A DNA stretch of 64,000 nt from a bacterium (GCA_017744355.1 JAGIBK010000004.1:62001-126000), one strand, 5' to 3'; positions 52,950-61,945 are shown, counted from the first letter of the stretch. Program-made: numbers and translations. Notes: a model not told the origin generated them from the sequence alone.

Positions 52950-53800
52950 GCGCCAAAGTGATCGGGGTCGTCTACAACGCCACCAAGCCCGAGATCGGGG
53001 CCCTGGTCGGCCAGGTCCAGCGGACCATCGAGCAGCTCGGCTGCGAGGCGGTGGTGGTGCCGGGCGCGGCCCAGGACATGGACCCGGTCGACGCCGTGGT
53101 GGTCCTCGGCGGCGACGGCACCTTCTTGCGGGCGGCACGCCTGGTGACCGCCCGGCGGACGCCCCTGTTGGGGGTGGACCTGGGCACGCTCGGCTTCTTG
53201 GCCGAGGTCTCGTACCCGGATTTGGCCCCCGGCCTCGAACGGCTGGTGGCGGGGAACTACACGATCGAGGAGCGCCCCCTGATGGAGGTAGCGCTGGTGC
53301 GCGACGGCCAGGTGGTCGCAAGCGAGCTGGCCCTGAACGAGGGGGTCGTGCTGAAGGGGGCCTCGGGCCGCATGCTCGAGGCCGAGGTCTTCGCCGACGC
53401 CTCGCACGTGGCGACCTACGGGGCCGACGGTTTCATCGTCTCGACCCCCACCGGCTCGACCGCCTACGCCATGGCCGCCCACGGGCCGATCATGGCCCCG
53501 GACGTGCCGGCCTTCATCTTCGTGCCGATCTGCCCCCACACCCTGACGGCACGCCCCCTGGTCCTTTCGGACGAGCGGACGGTGCGGATCGTGGTCAAGG
53601 AGCGGGCCGAAGGCGCCATCCTGACCGCGGATGGCCGCACGGTGGGCCACCTACAGCCGGGCGACGCCATGACCTTCCGCCGTTCCGAGCACGTGACCCG
53701 CATGGTCCGGCTCTCGACGCGGGACTTCTTCACGACCCTGCGCCGCAAGCTCCAGTGGGGCGATCGCCTCCGGAGCGACGGCGCGGGCGGTACCTGCTAG
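52946..53800 (+). CDS. nadK: NAD kinase
   Basis: ATG 52946 overlaps the tlyA stop, giving 284 aa. The signature loops are present: VVLGGDGTFLRAAR, the NE motif LNEGVVLKG, and YGADGFIVSTPTGSTAYAM. It phosphorylates NAD to NADP. As the last gene of the ispA-PAP2-tlyA-nadK unit it ends by overlapping the convergent spoVS gene by 4 bp. Confidence 0.95.
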   Translation: MSAKVIGVVYNATKPEIGALVGQVQRTIEQLGCEAVVVPGAAQDMDPVDAVVVLGGDGTFLRAARLVTARRTPLLGVDLGTLGFLAEVSYPDLAPGLERLVAGNYTIEERPLMEVALVRDGQVVASELALNEGVVLKGASGRMLEAEVFADASHVATYGADGFIVSTPTGSTAYAMAAHGPIMAPDVPAFIFVPICPHTLTARPLVLSDERTVRIVVKERAEGAILTADGRTVGHLQPGDAMTFRRSEHVTRMVRLSTRDFFTTLRRKLQWGDRLRSDGAGGTC

Positions 53801-54087
53801 GGCCGCGGCTCGATGATGAAGCGGATGGCGGTACGTTCCTCTCCTTGGACCTCGATGTCGAGGAAAGCGGGGACGGCGACCAGGTCGATGCCGCCGGGGG
53901 CCACGTAGCCCCGGGCGATGCCGATGGCCTTGACGGTCTGGTTGACGGCCCCGGCCCCGATGGCCTGGACCTCGCACCGACCCGTCTCGCGGATCATGCC
54001 GGCGATCGCCCCTGCGACCGATGCCGGGTTCGACTTGGAAGACACCTTGAGTAACGTGGGGCCTGTTTTGGTTGCATTCGATAACAC
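53797..54087 (-). CDS. spoVS: Stage V sporulation protein S (SpoVS)
   Basis: GTG 54087 with GGAGGG upstream gives 96 aa matching the SpoVS family (VSSKSNPASVAGAIAGMIR, GAGAVNQTVKAIGIARGYV). SpoVS is a small Alba-like protein first found in sporulating Bacillus but present in many non-spore-formers, including thermophiles, where its role is unclear. No sporulation gene is nearby. It overlaps nadK tail to tail. Confidence 0.94.
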   Translation of the reverse strand: MLSNATKTGPTLLKVSSKSNPASVAGAIAGMIRETGRCEVQAIGAGAVNQTVKAIGIARGYVAPGGIDLVAVPAFLDIEVQGEERTAIRFIIEPRP

Positions 54088-54122
54088 CGACGATCCCTCC
54101 TCTACCCGGCCGCATGGCAGCG

Positions 54123-54155
54123 GCTTGCCGGCTCAGGGTTAAAACGCTTGCCGGC
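54123..54155 (-). repeat. Direct repeat in the spoVS leader
   Basis: GCTTGCCGGC occurs at 54123-54132 and again at 54146-54155, about two helical turns apart, between the spoVS promoter and start. Possible regulator sites or a structured leader. Confidence 0.45.
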
Positions 54156-54181
54156 CGCGGCATTCCGCCGCTTGCGAGGGG

Positions 54182-54210
54182 ATTATAGTTTTTCACGAAG
54201 GGAGTGTCAT
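54182..54210 (-). promoter_or_regulatory. spoVS promoter
   Basis: Minus strand ATGACA (54205-54210), 17-nt spacer, TATAAT (54182-54187), leaving an 85-95 nt leader. Confidence 0.75.
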
Positions 54211-54309
54211 CGGTCGATTGTGCCGACAGATCACCGCCATCCGCGCCAAGGACGCCCCTCTTCCCTCGCCCTGACGTCCCCCTCGACGACCTCGCCTGGA
54301 GGCTCCTTC

Positions 54310-55773
54310 ATGTCCCGCCCTCTCTTGCTCATCCCCCTCGACGACCGGCCGGCCACCTACCGCCTTCCCGCCGAGATCGCCGCCATCGGCCGGCTTTCGG
54401 TCCTCCGCCCGTCCCGCGAGGCCATGGGCAACCTCGAGCGCCCCGCCGATCCCGATTCCTTGCTCGCCTGGCTCGAGGCCCACGCCGCCGAGGCCGGGGG
54501 GGCCGTCGTCGCCCTCGACACCCTGGGGTACGGCGGGCTCATCCCGAGCCGCCAGTCCGCCGAGCCCTTCGAGGTGATCCGCGAGCGGCTCGAGCGCCTG
54601 CGCGCCCTCAAGCAGCGACACCCTGAGCTCTCCCTCTACGCCTTCAGCATCACCATGCGCCTCTCGGCCGAGGCCGCCGTCGAAGAAGAGAAGCCCTACT
54701 GGGCCACCCACGGCCGCGCCATCTACGCCTACTCCTACCACCAGGACAAGTACGAGCAGGAGGGGCTCGAAGCCGACCGCCTCACGGCCGAGACGGCCCG
54801 CGAAAGCATCCCCGACGACATCCTCGAGGACTACCTCGCGACCCGCCGGCGCAACGTCGCCATCACCCGCTTGATGATCGACTGGGCGGCCGAGGGCTGC
54901 TTCGAAGCCCTCCTCCTGACCCAGGACGACACGGGCCGCTTCGGCCTCAACGTGCGCGAGCAGCGGGGGCTGGTTTCGAAGATCGAACAGGCTGGCGTCG
55001 GGGACAAGGTGCTGGTCTACCCGGGCGCCGACGAGGTCGCAAGCGTCCTGGTCGGCCGCCACCTCAACCGGGTGCGCGGCCAGCACCCACGGTTCTTCGT
55101 CCAAACCTCCACCCCCGAGGGGGGCACCCTCGTGCCCATGTACGAGGATCGCCCCCTCGAAAAGACCATCGCCTCTCAGGTCCGGGCGGTGGGGGGCGAG
55201 GTCGTCCCTTCGCTCGATACGGCCGACTTCGCCCTGATGGCCAACACCCCTGCGAGCGGCCAGGGGGATCTGGTGCTGGATCTGCACCTGGAGCGGGTGA
55301 ACACCCCGCCACGCGACCTCGAACCCTTCGTCCGGGCGCTCGCGTCGAGCTCCAAGCCAGTGGCCCTCGCCGACGTGGCCTACGCCAACGGCGCGGATCT
55401 CGCCCTCTTTCGTTACGACGTGGACCCGACGCGCCTTGCGGCCTTCGCCGCCTGGAACACGGCGGGCAACACCCTCGGCACCGTGGTCGCCCAGGCGAGC
55501 GCCTGGCTCGATCCCGCCCACCGGGACGAAAAAGCCCAGCAGCAGTACATGCTGGAGCGCCTGGCGGACGACCTCTTGTACCAGGCCTGCCTGCGCAAGG
55601 AGCTGCGCGCCGAACTGAAGGCCGGCGCGTCGATCCCCCAGCTCGAAGCGAGTGTCGGTCCGCGCCTTGAGGCCCTCTGGCGCGAACGCTTCCCCCAGCA
55701 CCCGATCCGCCGGATCGCGGCGAAGTTGCCCTGGAAACGCCTGTTCGAGGTGGACCTCAAGGTGGAGGCATGA
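54310..55773 (+). CDS. DUF4127 family protein
   Basis: ATG 54310 (GGAGG 7 nt upstream) starts the 487-aa protein at the conserved MSRPLLLIPLDDRPATYRLP. It carries family features: DTLGYGGLIPSR, the LLTQDDTGRFGLN segment, YPGADEVASVLVGR and DVAYANGADLAL. DUF4127 has no assigned role; the conserved Asp/Arg pattern near the N-terminus looks enzymatic. It has no signal peptide. It precedes the transketolase genes on the same strand but with its own gap of 118 bp. Confidence 0.9.
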   Translation: MSRPLLLIPLDDRPATYRLPAEIAAIGRLSVLRPSREAMGNLERPADPDSLLAWLEAHAAEAGGAVVALDTLGYGGLIPSRQSAEPFEVIRERLERLRALKQRHPELSLYAFSITMRLSAEAAVEEEKPYWATHGRAIYAYSYHQDKYEQEGLEADRLTAETARESIPDDILEDYLATRRRNVAITRLMIDWAAEGCFEALLLTQDDTGRFGLNVREQRGLVSKIEQAGVGDKVLVYPGADEVASVLVGRHLNRVRGQHPRFFVQTSTPEGGTLVPMYEDRPLEKTIASQVRAVGGEVVPSLDTADFALMANTPASGQGDLVLDLHLERVNTPPRDLEPFVRALASSSKPVALADVAYANGADLALFRYDVDPTRLAAFAAWNTAGNTLGTVVAQASAWLDPAHRDEKAQQQYMLERLADDLLYQACLRKELRAELKAGASIPQLEASVGPRLEALWRERFPQHPIRRIAAKLPWKRLFEVDLKVEA

Positions 55774-55810
55774 CCCCCTCTCAAGAGCCGAGCAGGGGAG
55801 GCGCGGTCTG

Positions 55811-55819
55811 TGATATGAT
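55811..55819 (+). promoter_or_regulatory. Extended -10 promoter of the transketolase genes
   Basis: TGA-TATGAT (TGn extension) 72 nt before the TTG start at 55892. Confidence 0.5.
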
Positions 55820-55891
55820 GCAGGTCGAAGCCTGATAGGCCGCCCTTTTGGACCGCCTCGCGGCGGAGCTCACGCACGAAGGAGCGCACAC

Positions 55892-56734
55892 TTGGAGCAG
55901 ACGATCCCCCAGACCTCGGCACGCTACGCCGAACTCGCCGAACGCGCCCGCGCCACCCGGCGCCACATCATCACCATGGTCCGCGACGGCAAGAGCGGCC
56001 ACCCGGGCACGAGCCTCTCGTGCACCGACATCCTGGTGGCGCTCTACTTCGCCCACATGCGGCACGATCCCAAGCGCCCCGACTGGGCCGAGCGCGATCG
56101 CTTCGTCCTCTCCAAGGGCCACGGCGCCCCCGGCCTCTACGCCGTCATGGTCGAGGCGGGCTACATCGATCCCAGCGAGCTGACGACGCTGCGCAAGATC
56201 AACACTCGCCTCCAGGGCCACGTGGACATGCACAAGATCCCGGGCATCGAGGCCTCCACCGGCAGCCTGGGCCACGGCCTCTCGCTCGCCCACGGCATGG
56301 CCCTCGCCCTGCGCATGGACGGCAGCGACAGCCGCGTCTACACCCTGTTGGGCGACGGCGAGTGCCAAGAAGGCCAGGTCTGGGAAGCCGCCATGTCGGC
56401 CGCCCACTACAAGACCGGCAACCTGGTCGCCATCGTGGACCGCAACGGCCTCCAGATCGACGGCCCCACCGAGAAGGTCATGGCCCTGGGGGACGTGGCC
56501 GAGAAGTTCCGCGCCTTCGGCTGGAACGTCCTCGAGATCGACGGCCACGACTTCGGCCAGATCCTCGAGGCCCTCGACAAGGCCAAGGCGAGCCCCATGG
56601 TCGGCCAGCCCACCTGCATCGTCGCCAAGACCGTGAAGGGCAAGGGCGTCTCCTACATGGAGAACGTCGTCAAGTGGCACGGTACCGCCCCCTCCGCCGA
56701 GGAGGCCGAGATCGCCCTGAAGGAGCTGAGCTAA
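55892..56734 (+). CDS. Transketolase, N-terminal (ThDP-binding) subunit
   Basis: TTG 55892 (GAAGGAGC upstream) gives a 280-aa subunit of split transketolase. It contains the ThDP pyrophosphate region (GDGECQEGQVWEAAMSAAHY then NLVAIVDRNGLQ) and SKGHGAPGLYAVM, GSLGHGLSLAHGMAL. The enzyme moves two-carbon units in the pentose phosphate pathway. Its stop overlaps the next gene's start (TAATG), so the two subunits are made together. Confidence 0.96.
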   Translation: MEQTIPQTSARYAELAERARATRRHIITMVRDGKSGHPGTSLSCTDILVALYFAHMRHDPKRPDWAERDRFVLSKGHGAPGLYAVMVEAGYIDPSELTTLRKINTRLQGHVDMHKIPGIEASTGSLGHGLSLAHGMALALRMDGSDSRVYTLLGDGECQEGQVWEAAMSAAHYKTGNLVAIVDRNGLQIDGPTEKVMALGDVAEKFRAFGWNVLEIDGHDFGQILEALDKAKASPMVGQPTCIVAKTVKGKGVSYMENVVKWHGTAPSAEEAEIALKELS

Positions 56735-57699
56735 TGGCTGCACCCGTCGTCAACACCAAGGACAAGATCGCGACCCGCACCGCCTACGGCGAGACCCTTC
56801 GCCAGCTCGGTCGTGAGCGCTCCGACATCGTCGTGCTCGACGCGGATCTTGCCGGCTCGACCATGACCAAGTACTTCGCCGACGAGTTCCCCGACCGCTT
56901 CTTCAACGTCGGGATCGCCGAGCAGAACCTGATCGACACCGCCTGCGGCTTCGCGCTCGCCGGCAAGGTCGCCTTCGCGAGCTCCTTTGCCATGTTCGCG
57001 GTCGGCAAGGCCTGGGAGATGGTCCGCAACTCCGCGGGCCACATGAACCTCAACGTCAAGATCGCCGCCACCCACGCGGGCCTCACCCTCGGTGAGGACG
57101 GCGCGACCCACCAGATCCTCGAGGACATCGCGATCACCCGCGTCATCCCCGACCTGACGGTGCTCGTGCCCGCCGACGGCCCCGAGACCGAGGCCATGGT
57201 CCGGGCGGCCGCCGAGCATGTCGGCCCCGTCTACATCCGCCTCGGCCGCCCCGCGGTGCCCGTCATCAAGCGTGAAGGCCCCATCGACTTCAAGATCGGC
57301 CGCGCCGAGATCCTGCGCCAGGGCAAGGACGTCGCCCTCGTCGCCTGCGGCGTCCTGGTCTACCAGGCCATGCAGGCCGCCGAGGAGCTCGCCGCCGAAG
57401 GCATCGAGGCGACCGTGATCAACATGGGCTCGATCAAGCCCATCGACCGCGAGGCCCTGGTGGCCGCCGCCCGCACCTGCGGCGCCGTGGTCACCGCCGA
57501 GGAGCACAACGTCATCGGCGGCCTGGGCGGCGCGGTCTGCGAAGTCCTCGCCGAAGAGTGCCCCGTCCCCGTCATCCGGGTCGGCACCCAGGACACCTAC
57601 GGCGAGTCCGGCACCGCGGACGCCCTCCTCGAGAAGTACGGCCTGCTTGGCGTCGACGTCGCGCGCGCTGCGCGCCAGGCGATCGCCAAGAAGCGCTAA
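56734..57699 (+). CDS. Transketolase, C-terminal subunit
   Basis: A 321-aa partner of the split transketolase with the pyrimidine-binding domain (FFNVGIAEQNLIDTACGFAL) and the C-terminal transketolase domain (VALVACGVLVYQAMQAAEEL, VVTAEEHNVIGGLGGAVCE). The catalytic Glu of the GIAEQN motif is present. Begins one base into the previous stop codon. Confidence 0.96.
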   Translation: MAAPVVNTKDKIATRTAYGETLRQLGRERSDIVVLDADLAGSTMTKYFADEFPDRFFNVGIAEQNLIDTACGFALAGKVAFASSFAMFAVGKAWEMVRNSAGHMNLNVKIAATHAGLTLGEDGATHQILEDIAITRVIPDLTVLVPADGPETEAMVRAAAEHVGPVYIRLGRPAVPVIKREGPIDFKIGRAEILRQGKDVALVACGVLVYQAMQAAEELAAEGIEATVINMGSIKPIDREALVAAARTCGAVVTAEEHNVIGGLGGAVCEVLAEECPVPVIRVGTQDTYGESGTADALLEKYGLLGVDVARAARQAIAKKR

Positions 57700-57735
57700 A
57701 ATCACCCCACACGTAGAAAGGAACCCACAAGCACC

Positions 57736-58185
57736 ATGGAACGCACTTTCCTTGCCGTCAAGCCCGACGGCGTCCAGCGCGGTCTCGTCGGCGAGATCAT
57801 CGGCCGCTTCGAGAAGAAGGGCTTCAAGCTCATCGGCCTCAAGCTGATGCAGGTCACCCGCGAGCAGGCCGAGACCCACTACGGTGAGCACGCCGGCAAG
57901 CCCTTCTTCGGCGGCCTCGTCGACTTCATCACCTCGGGCCCCATCGTCGCCATGGCGTGGGAAGGCAAGAACGTCATCTCGACCGCCCGCACCATGATGG
58001 GCGCCACCAACCCCGCCCAGTCGGCCACCGGCTCGATCCGCGGCGACTTCGCCTCGGACATCGGCCGCAACATCATCCACGGGTCGGACGCTCCCGAGAG
58101 CGCCGCGCGTGAGCTGGGCATCTTCTTCAAGCCCGAAGAGCTCCTCACCTACTCGCGCGCCATCGATACCTGGATCACCGAGTAA
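57736..58185 (+). CDS. ndk: Nucleoside diphosphate kinase
   Basis: A 149-aa kinase balancing NTP and dNTP pools. Phosphohistidine context [20 protein letters not shown] and [15 protein letters not shown] are conserved. The start follows AAAGGA, 36 bp after the transketolase gene, so it is probably in that transcript. A terminator follows. Confidence 0.98.
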   Translation: MERTFLAVKPDGVQRGLVGEIIGRFEKKGFKLIGLKLMQVTREQAETHYGEHAGKPFFGGLVDFITSGPIVAMAWEGKNVISTARTMMGATNPAQSATGSIRGDFASDIGRNIIHGSDAPESAARELGIFFKPEELLTYSRAIDTWITE

Positions 58186-58200
58186 ACGCGCACCCGCCTT

Positions 58201-58231
58201 CGCGCCGCGGCCCCTCGTGGGCCGCGGCGCG
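58201..58231 (+). terminator. Terminator of the transketolase-ndk operon
   Basis: Perfect 13-bp stem CGCGCCGCGGCCC/GGGCCGCGGCGCG with 5-nt loop, 15 bp after the ndk stop, followed by TTGCT. Confidence 0.8.
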
Positions 58232-58398
58232 TTGCTATAGGGACAAGCGGCAAAACCTCACGATCCGCTTACGCTCCGCCGCACGAAATATATCTTAAAA
58301 TACAAGACATCCTCCCAACATAAATTAATCGGATTGGTCTGGTTCCCCTCCAAGCCGCCGGTCGACGTCGACCGCGCCGCGTCACGACGGGAGGCGCC

Positions 58399-59535
58399 AT
58401 GATCCAGCTGAGCACAGCAGAGCGCCCACTCGAGGAGGCCTTCTGTGGCCTGGCTCCGTACCTGATCGAGACCCTCACTCACTCTCTCTGCGCCCAGTTC
58501 CGGGCCGACTCCACCTGGGCCTGCCTCAGGCTACCCGACGAGCCGGGGGTCATCCTCGCGGCCGCTGGCAAGCTCCCTTCAAGCTTCCCGATCGCCCCGC
58601 TCCACTGGACGGAGCATGGCGCCCAGGTCGATGCGGAGTGCCGCACCGAGATCGTCGCCATCGGCTCGTTGCGCTACGAGGGCGCAACGCTCGATTACCT
58701 GATCGGCCGCGCCGATCAGCCCCTCTCTCCTCTGGAATGGCGACGCTTCGAGAGCCTATTCGAGCGCTGGCAAACGGCGCTCGACGAGGCGATCAGTGAG
58801 CAACGAGCTCAAGCCCTGGCCTTCCAGGCGCGCCTGGCCCAGCGCCGCGAAGCCCAGTGCAAGCGCCTCGCCGCCAAGCTCCAGGCCCAAACGGAGCAGC
58901 AGAAAGGCATCTACCACGACCTCATCAACGACATGACCCCGGCGGTCTTCGCCACCGAAGCCCTCCAAGAGCGTCTCCCCAGCCTCGAAGAGCTGGGGCA
59001 CCTCCTCTTGATCGAGCGGCAATTCACCCGCATGCGCCAGCGGTTGCGCCGCGAGATCGGGGCCGGGGCGCAAGGCTCCGAGCCGGGGTGCGACAGCAGC
59101 CGCATCCTGCGCGAGACGATCGCCATCTGGCAAGACGCCTTCGCGCGGCGCGAGCTGAGCCTGCGGATCGATCTGCCGGCAGCCCCCCTGCACGTGACGG
59201 CCGACGAGGCAGATGTCTCCACCATCGTCTGCAACCTGCTCTCGAACGCCCTGAAGTACACCCCGCCGGGCGGCAAGATCGCCATCAGCCTCGGCACCGC
59301 GGGGCGAAACGCCTGTCTCGTGGTCCGGGACAGCGGCAGCGGCATCGCCCCGGACGTACAGTCCCAGCTCTTCGAGCCGGGGGTCCGGGGGCGTACGGAT
59401 GTCGAGGGCAGCGGGGTCGGGCTCTGTCAGGTCGCACACATCGTGCGGCGCCTCTTGGGGGGCATCTCGGTCGACAGCACCTTGGGGCAGGGCAGCAGCT
59501 TCCGGGTCCTCTTGCCCCTCGTCCCGCTTCGCTAG
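58399..59535 (+). CDS. Soluble sensor histidine kinase
   Basis: A 378-aa kinase with no membrane segment. N-terminal domain about 10-125 resembles a GAF-type sensor, then a coiled coil (about 130-170), the phosphoacceptor helix with H173 in YHDLINDMTP, and a HATPase domain (N box NLLSNALKYT, G1 DSGSGIAPD, F box LFEPGVRG, G2 GSGVGLCQ). The acceptor motif HDLINDMTP departs from the usual H-E/D-x-x-x-P. The AT-rich 120 bp upstream is probably its promoter. A lone receiver gene overlaps its 3' end by 4 bp on the opposite strand. Confidence 0.92.
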   Translation: MIQLSTAERPLEEAFCGLAPYLIETLTHSLCAQFRADSTWACLRLPDEPGVILAAAGKLPSSFPIAPLHWTEHGAQVDAECRTEIVAIGSLRYEGATLDYLIGRADQPLSPLEWRRFESLFERWQTALDEAISEQRAQALAFQARLAQRREAQCKRLAAKLQAQTEQQKGIYHDLINDMTPAVFATEALQERLPSLEELGHLLLIERQFTRMRQRLRREIGAGAQGSEPGCDSSRILRETIAIWQDAFARRELSLRIDLPAAPLHVTADEADVSTIVCNLLSNALKYTPPGGKIAISLGTAGRNACLVVRDSGSGIAPDVQSQLFEPGVRGRTDVEGSGVGLCQVAHIVRRLLGGISVDSTLGQGSSFRVLLPLVPLR

Positions 59536-59921
59536 GCGGAAGGGGCCGGCGTGGGATGGACGCCCAGTTGCTCCAGGGCCTGCAGCAAGGACTTGACCTT
59601 GATGGCCTTCTCGAGGCACAGGGTCGTGCCCGGCTCCAAGAGGTCGCGCACCCGCTCCTCGGACTCGGCGGTCACGAAGATGACGGGGATCTTGGCGGTG
59701 CGCGGATCCTTGCGGATCTCCCGGCAAAGGTCGTCGCCGTTCATCAGGGGCAGGTGAATGTCGAGGATGATGGCGGCCGGCGGCTCGGCGGCCACCGCCC
59801 GCAGGGCCTCGAGGCCGTTGCGGGCGATGCGGGTCGAATAGCCCGCGTCGTTGAGGCGCCGGATCAAGAACTCGACCGTATCGGGGTTGTCCTCGACCAA
59901 TAGGATGTCGCGGTTGGCCAT
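59532..59921 (-). CDS. Lone receiver-domain response regulator
   Basis: ATG 59921 gives a 129-aa single receiver (LLVEDNPDTVEFLIRRL; phospho-Asp54 in ILDIHLPLMNGDD; Thr in VIFVTAES; Lys in CLEKAIKVKSL). It has no output domain, so it would act by protein contact, as CheY-like proteins do. It is convergent with the histidine kinase and starts 16 bp after the T run of the upstream terminator. A GTG at 59936 (MKGARMANRD) is an alternative start. Confidence 0.92.
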   Translation of the reverse strand: MANRDILLVEDNPDTVEFLIRRLNDAGYSTRIARNGLEALRAVAAEPPAAIILDIHLPLMNGDDLCREIRKDPRTAKIPVIFVTAESEERVRDLLEPGTTLCLEKAIKVKSLLQALEQLGVHPTPAPSA

Positions 59922-59942
59922 GCGCGCCCCCTTCACAAAAAA

Positions 59943-59980
59943 GCATCACCGGAAGCAAGCAAGCTTACTCCCGGTGATGC
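59943..59980 (-). terminator. Rho-independent terminator between the HTH gene and the receiver gene
   Basis: Stem GCATCACCGG/CCGGTGATGC, 18-nt loop that can pair further, followed on the minus strand by TTTTTTG. It ends the HTH regulator and sits just upstream of the receiver gene. Confidence 0.85.
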
Positions 59981-60026
59981 TAACACAGATCGGACCCGAT
60001 GAGCGAGGCGCCGCTCAGGACTCCTC

Positions 60027-60866
60027 CTAGGAGACCTTGAGGAGCTCCTTGAGCTTGCGGGCGGTCTCGGGCAGATCCTCGGTCTGGATCTGGCCCATCA
60101 GCAGCAGACGCACGTCACGCTCGGGCACGTCCGCCTCGAGGGCGAGCTTGCGGACGTCGTAGCCGCCCTTGCCCATGGCCGCCATGATCTTGCGGACGAC
60201 GGGCTCGTAGCGGTCCTCGGCCGGGAAGATCGAGAGCATCTCGTCGGAGATCTTCTCGGCCGAGCCGCCTTCCTTGAGGTGGCCGCGGGCGATCAGCATC
60301 TTGGTGACGAGCAGGTTCATGAAGACGTGCTCGATGGCCAGCGGGTTGCGCTCGGCCCAGTCCTGGACCGGGGCCAGATACTCGCCGAAGGTCTCGGGCG
60401 CGACCTCGAGGACCTCGGCGATCTTCTCGATGACCTCGGGGTTGCGGGGGAAGGGCACGTCCCCACGCAGGATCTCGTACATGTAGGTGCGCGAGATGTC
60501 GACGCGGTTCGCGAACTCCTGACGGGTCAAGCCCACCTCTTGGAGGCGGTTCCAGAGCTTGCGGGTCGACTCGGGCAGCACGCTGACGAGCTGCTGGTAC
60601 TCGGGGAAGACCATGGGATCGATCTTGGCGACCTCGGCGAAGCGCTCGAGGGTCTCACGCACGGTCGGGAACTTCACCTTGGAGTTGAAGATGCGCGAGA
60701 CGTACTCGTAGCTGAGCTCCGTCTCCTTGACGAAGGTCTTGCGGTTGACGCCGGCGACCTCGAGGGCACGCTTGAGGATGTCGATCGACGGGCTCCGCGG
60801 CCGCGAGGTGCTGGGCCCCTCGCCACGGGCGGGCATCCGGTTGAGAGCACGACTACGGTACGTCAC
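60027..60866 (-). CDS. Regulator with two or three XRE-type HTH domains
   Basis: A 279-aa cytosolic protein. HTH1 at about 27-95 (ILKRALEVAGVNRKTFVKET, SYEYVSRIFNSKVKFP), HTH2 at about 100-160 (RLQEVGLTRQEFANRVDISR, TYMYEILRGDVPFPRNP), and a third, weaker copy at about 225-279 (YDVRKLALEADVPERDVRLL, LMGQIQTEDLPE). The middle is helical. Repeated XRE domains in one chain could bind a multi-site operator. It has a TATAGT extended -10 box (60938-60946) and a terminator, so is probably monocistronic. Confidence 0.88.
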   Translation of the reverse strand: MTYRSRALNRMPARGEGPSTSRPRSPSIDILKRALEVAGVNRKTFVKETELSYEYVSRIFNSKVKFPTVRETLERFAEVAKIDPMVFPEYQQLVSVLPESTRKLWNRLQEVGLTRQEFANRVDISRTYMYEILRGDVPFPRNPEVIEKIAEVLEVAPETFGEYLAPVQDWAERNPLAIEHVFMNLLVTKMLIARGHLKEGGSAEKISDEMLSIFPAEDRYEPVVRKIMAAMGKGGYDVRKLALEADVPERDVRLLLMGQIQTEDLPETARKLKELLKVS

Positions 60867-60937
60867 TGACGATCACCCTTTCATAAAGGAATGCTGCCAG
60901 GAGCAGCGGTACGAGGGAGGGGCGACTTGATGGGCTT

Positions 60938-60946
60938 ACTATAGCA
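60938..60946 (-). promoter_or_regulatory. Extended -10 promoter of the HTH regulator
   Basis: Minus strand TGC-TATAGT, 72 nt from the ATG at 60866, no good -35. Confidence 0.5.
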
Positions 60947-61066
60947 CAGAGCGCGCTTCACACCTGGATTCAAGTCAAAAATTTAACATAGGAACGACAA
61001 AATCACACCAAATAAGGACTTTCGTCCCGACATCAAAGACGAATGGCCTAAGCGCGCCGAATGGGC

Positions 61067-61072
61067 TAGAAT
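61067..61072 (+). promoter_or_regulatory. Possible -10 box of the M48 protease gene
   Basis: TAGAAT 61 nt before the ATG at 61133; weak -35. Confidence 0.4.
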
Positions 61073-61132
61073 GCCGGATGGAACCTGTCGCCCCGGTGCC
61101 CCGTCATGGGAATGGCGACAGAAGGAGGCATC

Positions 61133-61939
61133 ATGCAACGATTCTTGAAGGCGGTTTGTCTGGCGGCCATGTTGGGAACGGTCCCGGCCTGCAGCCAGAT
61201 CCTGGCGGGCGGCCTACAGGCCGGCCAGGCGCTCTTACCCATCACAGACGAGCAAGAGATCCAGATCGGGCGATCCGCCGCCCAAGAAGTGCTCGCCGAC
61301 CCCAAGACCCCACCCTACGGGAACGCCGAGGTCAACGCCTACGTGGACGCGGTGGGCAAGAAGGTCGCCGCGCGCTCCGATCGTTCGGATCTGCCCTACA
61401 CCTTCCACGTGATCCAGAGTGACGAGCTCAACGCCTTCGCCCTGCCGGGCGGCGAGATCTTCATCACCACCGCGGCCCTCAAGGCCATGAAGAACGAGGC
61501 GGAGCTTGCCGGGGTGCTCGCGCACGAGGTCGTGCACGTGGCGCGCAAGCACGGTGTCGACAGCCTGCGCGCGGCCATGGTCGCCCAGGGCATCACGACG
61601 GCCGCCCTCGGCAGCACGCCGGCGATGGTCCAGCAAGCGGGCAAGATTGCAGCCTCCTTGGTCCTCAAGGGCTACAGCCGCGGCCTCGAGTCGGACGCCG
61701 ACCACTACGGGGCCATCTACTCCAACGCGGCGGGCTACGACCCCCGGGGGCTGGGCTCCTTCCTGACGACCCTCGCGCAGACCGTCGGTGACACGCCCAA
61801 GGCCTTCGAGGCCTTCGGGGACCACCCGGTCATCTCCGAACGGGTCGCCGCCCTCGACGCCGAGATCACGAAGCTCGGGCTCAACGCCCGCAGCCAGGAA
61901 GCCGAGAGCTTCCTCTCCCGCACCGCGCCTCTGCGCTGA
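61133..61939 (+). CDS. M48-family metalloprotease, probable lipoprotein
   Basis: ATG 61133 with GGAGG close upstream gives a 268-aa protein starting MQRFLKAVCLAAMLGTVPAC, where TVPAC is a probable lipobox. The zinc site is AHEVVHVARKHG plus the third ligand in GLESDADHYG. This resembles BepA/LoiP-type periplasmic M48 proteases that act on misfolded outer-membrane proteins, without the TPR domain of BepA. It is followed by a strong terminator. Confidence 0.9.
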   Translation: MQRFLKAVCLAAMLGTVPACSQILAGGLQAGQALLPITDEQEIQIGRSAAQEVLADPKTPPYGNAEVNAYVDAVGKKVAARSDRSDLPYTFHVIQSDELNAFALPGGEIFITTAALKAMKNEAELAGVLAHEVVHVARKHGVDSLRAAMVAQGITTAALGSTPAMVQQAGKIAASLVLKGYSRGLESDADHYGAIYSNAAGYDPRGLGSFLTTLAQTVGDTPKAFEAFGDHPVISERVAALDAEITKLGLNARSQEAESFLSRTAPLR

Positions 61940-61945
61940 TTTAGC

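Noticed and set aside
58258-58482. Small minus-strand frames before the histidine kinase
   Set aside because: They lack ribosome sites and overlap the likely promoter and start of the kinase gene.
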